DNA from: JBGPOS01 sp041488155
Lineage (GTDB): Bacteria > Chloroflexota > Dehalococcoidia > Tepidiformales > Tepidiformaceae
Length of the DNA stretch: 64,000 nt
Assembly: GCA_041488155.1 (NCBI GenBank)
Contig: JBGPOS010000005.1
Span: 1-64,000 of the forward strand
Direction: 5' to 3'
The position numbers and the translations under genes were made by a program. The notes beneath the pieces are model-generated. The model did not search any database. It was not told where the DNA came from and was given only the letters and a program-made list of their open reading frames with translations. This document shows, piece by piece, positions 26,034 through 34,894 of the stretch. Position 1 is the stretch's first letter, and every line of letters begins with the position of its first letter.

Positions 26034-26549
26034 ATGGCGATCAAGACAGGTGGCGTGCACCATCTCGCGCTCGTGGCGAAGGACCTGAAGGCCACCCACG
26101 AGTTCTACACCCGGGTGATGAAGATGGAGTTGACGTGTGCGATACACGTACCTCCGTTCGAGCCCGAGGAAGCGCTGCACCTGTTCTACGACATGGGAGG
26201 CGGCAACCAGCTCGCTTTCTTCTGGTTCCGGGACGCACCGGACCCGATCCGGGGACAGGCTCATCCCGGTTCACCGGCGGAAGTGAACGCGGCGGGTTCG
26301 ATGCACCACCTCGCCTTCAGCGTCGATTCAAAGGACGAACTGCTCGAATTCCGCGAGCACCTCAAGGCATCTGGAATCAGGGTGACGCCAGTGATCGACC
26401 ACGGCTTCTGCCAGTCCATCTACTTTTCGGATCCCGACGGGATGCAACTCGAAATCAGCTACTGGGTCCGCGTCCTCGATGAGAGCGACCTGAAAGATTC
26501 GGTCCTGAAGCTCGCCGGGATAGAACTGGCCCAGCCGGTCACCGCCTAG
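26034..26549 (+). CDS. VOC-superfamily (glyoxalase/dioxygenase-like) protein
   Basis: A 171-residue protein with one vicinal-oxygen-chelate module pair. VHHLALVAKDLKATHEFYTRVMKM starts the first half, MHHLAFSVDSKDELLEFREHL the second, and YFSDPDGMQLEISYWV brings the C-terminal metal Glu. The His pair and Glu are the usual metal ligands. The exact reaction (lyase, dioxygenase or resistance) cannot be told. It is an isolated plus-strand gene, convergent with the lipoprotein gene that begins 5 bp after its end. Confidence 0.85.
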   Translation: MAIKTGGVHHLALVAKDLKATHEFYTRVMKMELTCAIHVPPFEPEEALHLFYDMGGGNQLAFFWFRDAPDPIRGQAHPGSPAEVNAAGSMHHLAFSVDSKDELLEFREHLKASGIRVTPVIDHGFCQSIYFSDPDGMQLEISYWVRVLDESDLKDSVLKLAGIELAQPVTA

Positions 26550-26553
26550 CGCC

Positions 26554-27120
26554 TCAACCGAGGCGACTGCGAACTTTGTCGGCGATCGCTTTGCGTGCGG
26601 CAAGCTGGTTCGTCGGGCCGCTCTCGAGCAGCTGCACGACCACTACGGCACGCCCAAAGCGGTAGACATCGGTCCAGACAAGGTAGCCCTGCCCGTCCGG
26701 TTTGGCGGTGACGTATGCACGTCGCTGGTCCCCGACCTCGGGCGCCGAGCCATCGGCCTGTGCGACCGACGCGCCGAAGTAGCCGGGCGGTGGATTGCGC
26801 AGAGCGTCGGCAATCGTGGTGAATTGCTTCTGCCCGGCGTCGCTGTCCTTTTCGAAATAGACGATCACGATCGCCGCCTTCTTGGAGCCGTCCTTGGCCG
26901 CATAGAGGGCCCGCTGCATGTCCTGGGTCGGTTGGGCGGCTGGATCGCGGCCGCGTTCAGCGACCCTGTAACCGAGGTCGTCGAGGTCGGGGATGAGGTC
27001 GGCGGCGGTCTTGGTTGCGGCGCCCTGGGTGGTCGCTGTCGCCCCCGCTGCCGGCGAGCTCGCCGTGTCGTCGCCGCCGCAGGCAGAGGCGAGGAGAAGC
27101 GCTGGTAGGAGTGCGGTCAG
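26554..27120 (-). CDS. predicted lipoprotein, non-canonical CTG start
   Basis: A coding frame of about 188 residues with a hydrophobic leader and lipobox LLASAC (LTALLPALLLASAC), a Ser/Ala/Thr-rich linker, then a folded part with IVIVYFEKDSDAGQKQFTTI and AVVVVQLLESGPTNQLAARKAI. There is no ATG, GTG or TTG near the leader. The only well-placed codon is CTG at 27120, which overlaps the upstream stop as CTGA, mirroring ATGA, GTGA and TTGA junctions elsewhere in the window. An upstream in-frame ATG would add a long Arg-rich tail inside the kinase gene and spoil the signal peptide. Confidence in the gene is fair, in the start low. Confidence 0.6.
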   Translation of the reverse strand: MTALLPALLLASACGGDDTASSPAAGATATTQGAATKTAADLIPDLDDLGYRVAERGRDPAAQPTQDMQRALYAAKDGSKKAAIVIVYFEKDSDAGQKQFTTIADALRNPPPGYFGASVAQADGSAPEVGDQRRAYVTAKPDGQGYLVWTDVYRFGRAVVVVQLLESGPTNQLAARKAIADKVRSRLG

Positions 27121-27752
27121 CGCAAGGAAGCGACCTTGAGGATGATTTCGGCGGCCTGATCGGGGTTGATGTGGTCGGTGTTCAAGCAAAGATCGTAACT
27201 CCAGGGGGACGTCCATCCTGAGTCGTAGATGCGGCGGAAGAACTCGATACGCTCGGCATCGGTCTTTTCGGCGGTGCGGAGCGCGGTCTTTTCGTCCACG
27301 CCCATCCCCGCCATGATCCTCCGGGCGCGGAACTCGGTCGAGCCGGCGATGAAGACGCGAAGGGCGGTGAGCCTGTCTTTGAGGATGATCTGGGCGGCGT
27401 GGCCGACGATGACGCAGTTGCCTTTGTCGGCGAGGTCGCGGATGACGTTCTCGATGAATACCCGGTAATCGGCTGAGGTGAAGAGGGGGGTGGTGGTGAG
27501 CGGGAGGGGGTCGGCCCAGGCGGCTACGGGCATGCTTGGATTGCGGGCCAGCGCTTCGAGGATGCGGGTCATGAGCGAAGGCGTGTGCTCCGCTTCGCTC
27601 ACCGTTTCGGGAGAGACACCTGCTTCGCGGGCGGCGTTCTCGATCACCTGGTAGTCGATGAGCTGGAAGTCGAGGGCTTCGGCGACTGCGTGAGCCACTT
27701 CTTCGCCAGCGCTTCCCACCTGGCGCGAAATGGCGATCACTGTGGTGTTCAT
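27117..27752 (-). CDS. cytidylate kinase-like family protein
   Basis: A 211-residue P-loop kinase-like protein. It begins VIAISRQVGSAGEEVAHAVAEAL, the loop pattern of the cytidylate-kinase-like family, with VIVGHAAQIIL and a helical lid region (EFRARRIMAGMGVDE, TDAERIEFFRRIY) and CLNTDHINPDQAAEIIL near the end. Such proteins are widespread but poorly studied and are not the standard CMP kinase. The ATG at 27752 has a GGAGG site; a further upstream Met lacks one. It is followed by the lipoprotein frame with a four-base overlap. Confidence 0.82.
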   Translation of the reverse strand: MNTTVIAISRQVGSAGEEVAHAVAEALDFQLIDYQVIENAAREAGVSPETVSEAEHTPSLMTRILEALARNPSMPVAAWADPLPLTTTPLFTSADYRVFIENVIRDLADKGNCVIVGHAAQIILKDRLTALRVFIAGSTEFRARRIMAGMGVDEKTALRTAEKTDAERIEFFRRIYDSGWTSPWSYDLCLNTDHINPDQAAEIILKVASLR

Positions 27753-27842
27753 GCCGTCCTCCAAACCGAGGATCTGGCGGCATTGTAGTGCATCCACGGC
27801 CCCGTTCAGCGACCTCTTTTGAGGCAGCAGAACGGAGCCGGT

Positions 27843-29213
27843 TCAGGGGGTGATGGGAGTGAGCCGTTCTGCTGGGCGATCCGCTACGACGGATTCGAAC
27901 AGCTCGAAGAGGTCGTGGGCAAAGCGTGAGCCGGCAAGTCCGTGGAGGACCGCGAGCGCATCGTTGGGGGCCATCGCCCGACGATAGGGCCGGTCGCTGG
28001 TGATTGCGTCATAGGCTTCGCACATGCCGACGATTTGAGCTTCGACGGGGACCTCCTCGGCTTCGAGCATGCCCGGATAGCCTTTGCCGTCGATCCGCTC
28101 GTGGTGGCAGCCGGCCCACCAGGCCACCGCGCCGAAGCCGGGGATTTCGCTGAGTATGTCACGGGCGTACACGGGATGAGTCTGGACGGTGGCCATCTCG
28201 TCGACGGTCAGGATGTCCGGCTTGTGGAGGATCTGGGCGGGCACTCCGAGCGTACCGAGGTCCTGCAGAAGCGCGGCGACGCGAACGAGGTCCGCCCGCG
28301 CTTCGGGCATACCATGGGCGATCGCGACACGCCGGGCCAGTGCGGCCACTCGCCTTCCCCGCCCGGCTTCCCGCCCGTTGCGCCGGTCGACGAGGTCGCT
28401 GACTACGCCGAGCAGATCGAACAGCTCGGCGGGTTCCATAACGCTGCCGTAGTGGAGCGACATCAGCCAGCCGGCGAGGTCCTTGTCGTAGAAGCCTAGC
28501 CAGAAGTCATCGCGTATTGCGATCTGGGCCATCTGCTCCGCGAGCTCAGGGTCCATTTCGCTGCCCGCCATTTCGCGGACCAGTTGGGGTCCGCGTCTGC
28601 GCACGAGCAGGGCGGAACCGTCGGCGTCGATCATCGACTCGACGCGGTCGGCGATAGCGACGACGCGGGCGATCATGGGGGATGCTTCGCCGCCGGGCGA
28701 GCCGGATACGCCGGAACCGTCCCAGCAATCGTGGTGGCGGGCGACAGCCTGGGCGACACCTTCGTTGAAGCCGAGCTCTCGGGCCACGCTGGCGCCCAAC
28801 TGGCAATGGAGCGTGAGCGCCTCGACGACGTTCGCCCATCCGCCTTTGGGGACGCTGGCGAGCATCTCGAGGGCGTTCGCGGAGCCGGAGATGAGCTTCG
28901 CGCCGCGTCCAGTGTCGACTCGGGGGCCGGTGTCGGCCCCTGCCATGCCAACGTCGTGGAGGAGGCAGCCGAAGAAGATGTCTTCGATCTCCGCCGGCTT
29001 GAGCCGAAGCTCACGCCCCAGGTAGACGCCGACGTAGGCGACACGCTGGGCGTGTCCGGGGCGCCGGCGCTCTGCAAGGTCGAAGGCGTGGCTCAGGGCG
29101 GCAAGCAGCGCCCCGCGACTCAGTCGCGGGACCCCGGACAACCCCGTGTCGTCGTACAGGGACGGGTCGAGGAAGTCGGCCTTTGCCGTTTGGATCTGTG
29201 CCTGTGAGGCCAT
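27843..29213 (-). CDS. tandem HD / HD-GYP-like phosphohydrolase
   Basis: The 456-residue protein is built of two HD-type halves. The first (about residues 40-225) has H54, LLHDVG (H86/D87) and HHDCWDGSG but no GYP. The second (about 270-435) has the full HD-GYP tail: KPDILTVDEM, THPVYARDIL, HHERIDGKGYPG and DAITSDRPYR; however, its metal HD reads LLQDLG and its first His is missing. The two halves appear to complement each other. Cyclic-di-GMP phosphodiesterase activity is possible but unproven. There is no membrane segment, so it is cytosolic. A 228-bp gap to the divergent flavoprotein gene holds a palindrome AAGTCGACTT at 29365-29374. Confidence 0.82.
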   Translation of the reverse strand: MASQAQIQTAKADFLDPSLYDDTGLSGVPRLSRGALLAALSHAFDLAERRRPGHAQRVAYVGVYLGRELRLKPAEIEDIFFGCLLHDVGMAGADTGPRVDTGRGAKLISGSANALEMLASVPKGGWANVVEALTLHCQLGASVARELGFNEGVAQAVARHHDCWDGSGVSGSPGGEASPMIARVVAIADRVESMIDADGSALLVRRRGPQLVREMAGSEMDPELAEQMAQIAIRDDFWLGFYDKDLAGWLMSLHYGSVMEPAELFDLLGVVSDLVDRRNGREAGRGRRVAALARRVAIAHGMPEARADLVRVAALLQDLGTLGVPAQILHKPDILTVDEMATVQTHPVYARDILSEIPGFGAVAWWAGCHHERIDGKGYPGMLEAEEVPVEAQIVGMCEAYDAITSDRPYRRAMAPNDALAVLHGLAGSRFAHDLFELFESVVADRPAERLTPITP

Positions 29214-29441
29214 GCAGCGAATGCTCCGGTGGGAATGGCGCCGGTATCGGGACTATCGGCCCCTGCCGGGAGGGGCGACAGGGAAAATGCGGTGACACAG
29301 GGGAGAATTCCGGAAGAGTTGCCGGCGCTTTGCGAGCGCGTGCGGTAAGACCGCGGCGTTGGACAAGTCGACTTCGGCACCTCTACCGTTGAGTTTCAGC
29401 ACCTCGTCCTGTGAGGGGTGGTGAGCACTGGAGGGACGGAG

Positions 29442-30626
29442 ATGGCGGCGTCCGCAAGCCCGGCAAAGTCAGCATTGGCAGACCCCGTCGCGCGGGCGGC
29501 CGCGTTCGGACCCCGGCTGCGTGAGCTTGCACCTCAGATAGAACGAGAAGGCAAGCTGCCGAAAGAGCTCGTGGCAGAACTCTCGGCGGCGGGGATGTTC
29601 CAGATGCTGCTGCCGGAGTCTCTTGGTGGTTCTGAAACCGATCCCGTCGCTGCCGCCCGTGCGGTGGAAGAGGTTTCAGCAGGGGACGGGTCGGCAGGCT
29701 GGTGCGTGATGATTGCCGGGCAGTGCGCGGCGTTCGCTGGATTCCTTCCGGAAGACCACGCGAAGGAGGTCTGGGGCAACCACGGCGTCGTGGCCAGCAC
29801 TGCCCGGCCCATCGGCCGCGCAATTCCGGCAGGTGAGCGAGCCGAGGGATTTACCGTGTCGGGGCGCTGGCCGTTCGCGAGCGGCAGCAGTCATGCCACC
29901 TGGTTCGGCGGGGAGTGCACTATCTACGACGGCGAGACGCCGCGTCTCGATTCGCAAGGGAACGCGGTGACGCGGATGCTCTTTGTGCCGCGCGACGCGG
30001 TCACCATCCACGAAACCTGGGATACGATCGGCTTGCGCGGGACAGCCAGCAACGACTTCAGCATCGATGGCGTTTTCGTGCCTGCTGCCCGCGGCTTCCA
30101 GGTGCTGGTCGACCAACCAATACACCCGTGGGCTGTCTACCAGGCGCCTCCGCTCTTCTTCATCAACCACGGCGCCCAGGCGCTCGGAGTGGCGAAGGCG
30201 GCGATCGCGACAGCCGCCGAGGTCGCCGCCGTGAAGCCGGGTTGGGGCACAAGCCGGCCGATGCGCGAACAGCCGCGGCTGCAGGCGATCTTCGCGGAGG
30301 CCACCGTCCTGAGGGAGTCGGCGGCGCAGTACCTCTACGCCACTGCGGGCGAGCTGTGGGATGCGGCCGTGGCCCGGAAGCAGGACACGACGTTGCTGCG
30401 GGGTCGGGTTCGCCTCGCCACGAGCCACGCCGTGCGTGCGAGTGTGCAGGCGGTGGACCTCGTCTACGCCGCGGTAGGCACCTCATCCGTATTCAAAAAG
30501 AGTCCGCTGGAGCGCCAGTTCCGCGATATCCACACTGCGGCCGCCCACGTGATGGTGGCGCCGCTCACCTACGAAGCGGCGGGCCGAGTGGAGTTGGGCC
30601 TCGAGGCGGCGTTTCCCTTCTTCTAA
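29442..30626 (+). CDS. acyl-CoA dehydrogenase-fold flavin monooxygenase-like protein
   Basis: A 394-residue member of the acyl-CoA dehydrogenase superfamily. ELSAAGMFQMLLPESLGG and EEVSAGDGSAGWCVMIAG resemble the flavin-dependent monooxygenase branch (HsaA/DszC type). So do WPFASGSSHATW, DTIGLRGTASNDFSIDGVFVP and the C-terminal FRDIHTAAAHVMV. The catalytic Glu of true dehydrogenases is not evident, which also favours oxygenase use with a separate flavin reductase, though none is in the window. ATG at 29442 has a GGAGGGA site. The substrate is not predictable. Confidence 0.82.
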   Translation: MAASASPAKSALADPVARAAAFGPRLRELAPQIEREGKLPKELVAELSAAGMFQMLLPESLGGSETDPVAAARAVEEVSAGDGSAGWCVMIAGQCAAFAGFLPEDHAKEVWGNHGVVASTARPIGRAIPAGERAEGFTVSGRWPFASGSSHATWFGGECTIYDGETPRLDSQGNAVTRMLFVPRDAVTIHETWDTIGLRGTASNDFSIDGVFVPAARGFQVLVDQPIHPWAVYQAPPLFFINHGAQALGVAKAAIATAAEVAAVKPGWGTSRPMREQPRLQAIFAEATVLRESAAQYLYATAGELWDAAVARKQDTTLLRGRVRLATSHAVRASVQAVDLVYAAVGTSSVFKKSPLERQFRDIHTAAAHVMVAPLTYEAAGRVELGLEAAFPFF

Positions 30627-30660
30627 ACCGGGTTCGCCTGCACGCTGCCAGAGAACGAGC

Positions 30661-30666
30661 TACAAT
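30661..30666 (+). promoter_or_regulatory. -10 element upstream of the CBS-korAB genes
   Basis: TACAAT matches five of six bases of the -10 consensus. Transcription would start near 30673, leaving a leader of about 67 nt before the CBS gene. No good -35 is present. Confidence 0.5.
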
Positions 30667-30739
30667 TTCATGGGTAAGGCGTCCGGCTCCTGTCGGCGGG
30701 TTGCGCCCGGCCCTACCGAAGACGATGTGACAGGAACGC

Positions 30740-31213
30740 ATGGATCGATCCCGGCTCACCCGGTTCATTAATCAGCCGCTTGACGAGCTACCGCTCGCCG
30801 AACCGACGTTCATTTCCTCATCGAGCCCGGTCCGCGCAGCCGTCGCGGCGATGCGCGAAGGGGGCCGTTCGTGCGTCCTTGCGATGGATGGCAACCGGCT
30901 GGCGGGCATCTTTACAGAACGTGACGTGCTCACGAAATGCACCGGCGACCGGTTCGATTGGGACCAGAGCCTGGATGCCGGAGTGCTGACGCGTGAACCC
31001 AAGACGATCAAGGCATCGGCGACAGTTGGCGAAGCGGTCGCCATTATGCAAAGGCACAATTACCGAACACTTCCTGTAGTGGCCGGCAGCCGTGTCATCG
31101 GACTCGTTCGGCTCGGTGATCTGCTTACGCACTTTGCCGAGGCATTTCCGGAAGATGTCTTGAACTTACCTCCACGTCCGAACCAGATCATGGTTCGTCC
31201 TGAGGGTGGATAG
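30740..31213 (+). CDS. CBS-domain pair protein
   Basis: A 157-residue protein consisting essentially of two CBS motifs. The first (about residues 12-70) contains VRAAVAAMREGGRSCVLAMDGNRLAGIFTERDVL and the second (about 80-140) VGEAVAIMQRHNYRTLPVV and GLVRLGDLL. CBS pairs bind adenosine nucleotides and report energy charge. There is no fused catalytic domain. It precedes korA with a gap of only 10 bp and is therefore probably in the same operon. Together with the second CBS gene after korB it suggests adenylate-responsive control, which is inference. Confidence 0.87.
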   Translation: MDRSRLTRFINQPLDELPLAEPTFISSSSPVRAAVAAMREGGRSCVLAMDGNRLAGIFTERDVLTKCTGDRFDWDQSLDAGVLTREPKTIKASATVGEAVAIMQRHNYRTLPVVAGSRVIGLVRLGDLLTHFAEAFPEDVLNLPPRPNQIMVRPEGG

Positions 31214-31223
31214 AAGAGGCCAG

Positions 31224-33134
31224 ATGACCACCGAATCAGCCGTCCGCCGCGAACCGAGCGTCGAGGAACTCGAACGCGTGACCATCCGTTTCGCCGGGGA
31301 CTCCGGCGACGGGATGCAGCTTACGGGGACGCAGTTCACGAAGACGGCGGCCGTGTTCGGGAACGACCTCGCAACCTTGCCGGACATTCCGGCCGAGATC
31401 CGCGCCCCGACAGGTTCGCTGCCGGGCGTCTCAGGATTCCAGCTTTCGTTCGCCAGCAGCGACATTCGCACGCCGGGTGACCAACCGGACGTGCTGGTGG
31501 CCATGAACCCGGCTGCGCTGAAGGTCAACATCGGCGACCTGAAGCAAGGTGGCCTGCTGATCGTCGATGAGGACGAATTCAACGCGGCTAACCTGAAAAA
31601 GGCGGCCTACAGTTCGAACCCGCTCGAAGATGGCAGCCTCGCTGGCTACCAACTGGTGCAGATCAAGATCACGCGGCAGAACGAGCTCGCGCTGGAGGGC
31701 ATCCCGATGAATGCCCAGCAGAAGTTCCGTTCACGGAACTTCTATGCGCTCGGAATAATCCTTTGGCTGTACGGGCGGTCCCTCGACACGACCGTTAAAT
31801 GGGCGACTCAGCAGTTCCGAAGGAACCCCGATGTGCTGGAGGCGAACCTGCGCGCGTTGCGTTCGGGGCACAGCTTCGGCGAAACAAGCGAGTTGTTCCA
31901 CGTCCGCTACGATGTCCCCGCCGCCCAAGTGGCCCCGGGGCTCTACCGGCACATCAGCGGGAACGAAGCGACGGCGCTGGGGTTTGTGGCGGCTTCGGTG
32001 CTTTCCGGGCTGCCGCTTTTCTACGGAAGCTATCCGATCACGCCGGCATCGACCGTGCTGCACGAGCTTTCGAAGCTCAAGAACTTCGGTGTCAAGACCT
32101 TCCAGGCCGAAGACGAAATCGCGGCGATAGGGGCGGCCATCGGTGCGGCGTACGGCGGCCACCTCGGCCTGACCGGCACCAGCGGCCCAGGGCTCGCGCT
32201 CAAGAGCGAAGCCTTGAACCTGGCGGTGATGACTGAGCTGCCGATCGTCGTGATCGACGTGCAGCGAGCCGGTCCGAGCACGGGTATGCCGACGAAGACC
32301 GAGCAGTCCGACCTCCTGCAGGCGATGTTCGGCCGCAACGGAGACTCCTCGGTCGCGATCGTGGCCCCGGCCACGCCGTCGGAGTGCTTCTCAATGGCGA
32401 TCGAGGCCTTCCGGATCGCGTTGAAGTACATGGTCCCTGTCATTTACATGAGCGACGGGTACCTCGGGAACGGCTCGGAACCGTGGCGGATCCCGTCGCT
32501 GGCTGACCTTCCGAAGATCGAGTACCGCTACGGCGTCCCGCAAGGTGGGGACTTCAACCCATACCTCCGCGACCCCAAGACCCTGGCTCGCCCGTGGGCA
32601 GTCCCGGGGCAGAAGGGTCTCGAGCATCGAATCGGCGGCCTCGAGAAGTCGGCGAACAGCGGCGACATCAGCTACGACGCCAGCAACCATCACCACATGA
32701 CGATGATGCGCAAGCAGCGGGTGGAGCGGATCGTGCAGGACGTTCCCCCGATCGAGGTGCTAGGCCCCCCTGAAGGCGATCTGCTCGTCGTCGGGTGGGG
32801 TGGCACGTACGGCGCCATTACCACGGCCGCTGAGCGCGCCCGGGCAACCGGCAAGCGGGTCGCCTCAACCCACATCCGCTACCTCAACCCGTTCCCGGCG
32901 AATCTTGGTGAAGTGTTGAAGAGCTACAAGAGGGTCCTCGTGCCAGAGCTCAACGCGGGTCAGCTCGTGTGGCTTCTCCGTGCGCGGTACCTGGTCGATG
33001 CGGTGGGCTTCAACAAGATTTCGGGCCAGCCGTTCAAGATCGTGGAGATCGAAGGAAAGATCGACGAATTGCTCGGCCTGAGAGGGCCGTACGAACTGGA
33101 CTTTGGCCAGGCTTCTGCGCTGGGAGGGGGCTAA
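31224..33134 (+). CDS. korA: 2-oxoacid:ferredoxin oxidoreductase, alpha (gamma-alpha fused) subunit
   Basis: A 636-residue subunit. The N-terminal gamma domain (VTIRFAGDSGDGMQLTGTQF, LVAMNPAALKVNI) is fused to the alpha domain (ALGFVAASVLSGLPLFYGSYPITPAST, AEDEIAAIGAAIGAAYGG, TGTSGPGLALKSEALNLAV, GPSTGMPTKTEQSDLLQAM), ending in the C-terminal VVGWGGTYGA domain. This is the standard KorA architecture of the complex that oxidises 2-oxoglutarate or pyruvate with ferredoxin and CoA. The ATG at 31224 has an AGAGG site; a GTG at 31206 overlapping the CBS gene is an alternative. Substrate specificity (kor or por) is not fixed by sequence inspection. Confidence 0.92.
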   Translation: MTTESAVRREPSVEELERVTIRFAGDSGDGMQLTGTQFTKTAAVFGNDLATLPDIPAEIRAPTGSLPGVSGFQLSFASSDIRTPGDQPDVLVAMNPAALKVNIGDLKQGGLLIVDEDEFNAANLKKAAYSSNPLEDGSLAGYQLVQIKITRQNELALEGIPMNAQQKFRSRNFYALGIILWLYGRSLDTTVKWATQQFRRNPDVLEANLRALRSGHSFGETSELFHVRYDVPAAQVAPGLYRHISGNEATALGFVAASVLSGLPLFYGSYPITPASTVLHELSKLKNFGVKTFQAEDEIAAIGAAIGAAYGGHLGLTGTSGPGLALKSEALNLAVMTELPIVVIDVQRAGPSTGMPTKTEQSDLLQAMFGRNGDSSVAIVAPATPSECFSMAIEAFRIALKYMVPVIYMSDGYLGNGSEPWRIPSLADLPKIEYRYGVPQGGDFNPYLRDPKTLARPWAVPGQKGLEHRIGGLEKSANSGDISYDASNHHHMTMMRKQRVERIVQDVPPIEVLGPPEGDLLVVGWGGTYGAITTAAERARATGKRVASTHIRYLNPFPANLGEVLKSYKRVLVPELNAGQLVWLLRARYLVDAVGFNKISGQPFKIVEIEGKIDELLGLRGPYELDFGQASALGGG

Positions 33135-33138
33135 TTCG

Positions 33139-34179
33139 ATGACGGCACCGACGGCGAACCCAAACGGGCTCATCAACGGCGACCTGCCTGTCCTGACTCG
33201 AAAGGACTTCGTCACCGACCAGGAAGTGCGCTGGTGCCCCGGTTGCGGCGACTATTCGATCCTGGCACAGATGCAGAAGATGCTGCCCGACCTGAAGATC
33301 CCGAAAGAGAACCTGGTGTTCATCTCAGGGATCGGGTGTTCGAGCCGATTCCCGTACTACGTCGAGACGTACGGGTTCCACAGCATCCACGGCCGGGCGC
33401 TCACGCTGGCAACCGGCCTCAAGACGGCACGCCCGGAGCTTACGGTGTTCGTAGTTACGGGCGATGGGGACGGCCTGAGCATCGGCGGCAACCACCTCCT
33501 GCACGCGATGCGGCGCAACGTCGACCTCAACGTGATCCTCTTCAACAATCGGATCTACGGGTTGACGAAGGGTCAGTTCTCGCCGACCTCCGAGTTCGGA
33601 AAGGTGACGACGTCGTCGCCGTACGGGACCACAGAACAGCCGCTGAACCCGATCCGCGTGGCGCTGGCCGCGGGGGCGACCTACGCCGCCCGAAGCATTG
33701 ACCGTGACACCAGGCACCTCGAAGAGACGCTCTACGCAGCGACGCAGCACAAGGGCATGTCGTTCGTTGAGGTGTTCCAGAACTGCAACATCTACAACGA
33801 CGGGGCGTTCGCCGCATTCACCGACAAGGAAGTGCGGCAGGACAAGATGGTGTACCTCGAGCATGGGAAGCCGCTTCGCTTCGGGAAAGAGCGAGAGCAC
33901 GGGATCCGCTTGAACGGCTTTACGCCCGAAATCGTGGAGAATGCGACGAGCGACGACGGCCTGCTCGTCCACGACATCCACGCCAGCAGTCCGACACTTG
34001 CGGACATCCTCGTCGGCATGGACTACCCGGCGTTCCCGGTGCCAGTCGGGGTCTTCCGCGACGTGCAGGCGCCGACGTTCGACGGCCTCGTCGCGCAACA
34101 GGTGGAAGACGCGCGGGCGAAGGGCGAAGGCCGGTTCGAGGACATTCTCCGGGGCGGCGATACGTGGGAAGTTTCGTGA
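33139..34179 (+). CDS. korB: 2-oxoacid:ferredoxin oxidoreductase, beta subunit
   Basis: A 346-residue TPP-binding subunit partner of KorA. The Fe-S cluster Cys are in RWCPGCGDYS (C33, C36), GIGCSS (C67) and FQNCNIYND. The TPP/Mg motif begins with TGDGDGLSIGGNH (108-111) and continues to LFNNRIYGLTKGQ. FSPTSEFGKVTTSSPYGTTE is the usual post-TPP loop. It starts 4 bp after korA with GGGAGGGGG upstream. The end (AQQVEDARAKGEGRFEDILR) is helical. Together with KorA it forms the active oxidoreductase. Confidence 0.93.
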   Translation: MTAPTANPNGLINGDLPVLTRKDFVTDQEVRWCPGCGDYSILAQMQKMLPDLKIPKENLVFISGIGCSSRFPYYVETYGFHSIHGRALTLATGLKTARPELTVFVVTGDGDGLSIGGNHLLHAMRRNVDLNVILFNNRIYGLTKGQFSPTSEFGKVTTSSPYGTTEQPLNPIRVALAAGATYAARSIDRDTRHLEETLYAATQHKGMSFVEVFQNCNIYNDGAFAAFTDKEVRQDKMVYLEHGKPLRFGKEREHGIRLNGFTPEIVENATSDDGLLVHDIHASSPTLADILVGMDYPAFPVPVGVFRDVQAPTFDGLVAQQVEDARAKGEGRFEDILRGGDTWEVS

Positions 34180-34257
34180 CGGCTTCGCGCTAAGCGACGC
34201 AGTCCGGTCCGGGCCGCAGCCGCACGCTGCGGTCTGTTGGTTCATGGAGGTCGGAAC

Positions 34258-34764
34258 ATGACAGCCGGGGTTTCGAACATCGTTGTTTGCCCGAGCTGTG
34301 GCGCCGAGAACATCCGCGGATTGGACGCTTGCGAGAGTTGTCTCATGGACCTCCGAGCCAGCGACAGCGAAAGCGCCCTCCTGGCCCCGGTGATCAGCGC
34401 TCGGCTTTCCCGGCCAGCGACGATAGATTCGACCGCTTCCGTCCGGGACGCCATCGCGCTCCTGATAGCGGACCCGAACGGCGCGGTGGTAGTCATGGAA
34501 GGGACCGTTGCCGCCGGGATCTTCACTGAGCGGGACGTCCTCAAGCGAATAGCCGGGCGCCCTGAACGGCTGGACGCCCCCATCACCACCTACATGACCC
34601 CAGACCCGGTGCTGTTGCACGAGTCCGACACGATGGCGGTGGCGCTGAACAAGATGGGCGGAGGCGGCTTTCGGCACATCCCTGTGGTGCGCGATGGCCG
34701 GCTCGTGGCGCTTGTGACCGCGCGCGACGTGCTGCAGTGGATCATGGCGCGCTACTTCGATTAG
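34258..34764 (+). CDS. zinc-ribbon CBS-domain protein
   Basis: A 168-residue protein. The first about 35 residues carry CPSCGAENIRG and CESCLMDL, a two-CxxC zinc ribbon. The remainder is a CBS pair (DAIALLIADPNGAVVVMEGTVAAGIFTERDVLKRI; VALNKMGGGGFRHIPVVRDGRLVALVTARDVL). It is about 80 bp after korB and its ATG has a GGAGG site. The other CBS gene lies directly before korA, so the oxidoreductase is bracketed by two different CBS proteins. A regulatory link is plausible. Confidence 0.85.
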   Translation: MTAGVSNIVVCPSCGAENIRGLDACESCLMDLRASDSESALLAPVISARLSRPATIDSTASVRDAIALLIADPNGAVVVMEGTVAAGIFTERDVLKRIAGRPERLDAPITTYMTPDPVLLHESDTMAVALNKMGGGGFRHIPVVRDGRLVALVTARDVLQWIMARYFD

Positions 34765-34828
34765 CACTCTCCCTCTCGGGTGCGCCGAGGGACAATTACG
34801 CGATTGGCGATAGATACAAAGGTCTGGC

Positions 34829-34878
34829 CTATGGCTGTGGTGAGGCGTATGGTCTACGTATAGCCTTTCACTATGGCT
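34829..34878. repeat. TATGGCT-like repeats upstream of the LysR gene
   Basis: CTATGGCT is repeated at 34829-34836 and 34871-34878. Related words TATGGTC (near 34849) and TATAGCC (near 34859) lie between, within 50 bp of the LysR start. The spacing is uneven. They could be an autoregulatory operator; no defined motif was matched. Confidence 0.35.
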
Positions 34879-34894
34879 AGAAGGTGAGCCATCC

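Noticed and set aside
27117..27783. 409-residue minus-strand frame covering both the lipoprotein and the kinase region
   Set aside because: Its first two-thirds is an out-of-frame shadow of the cytidylate-kinase-like gene; only the last part from 27120 is plausible coding sequence.
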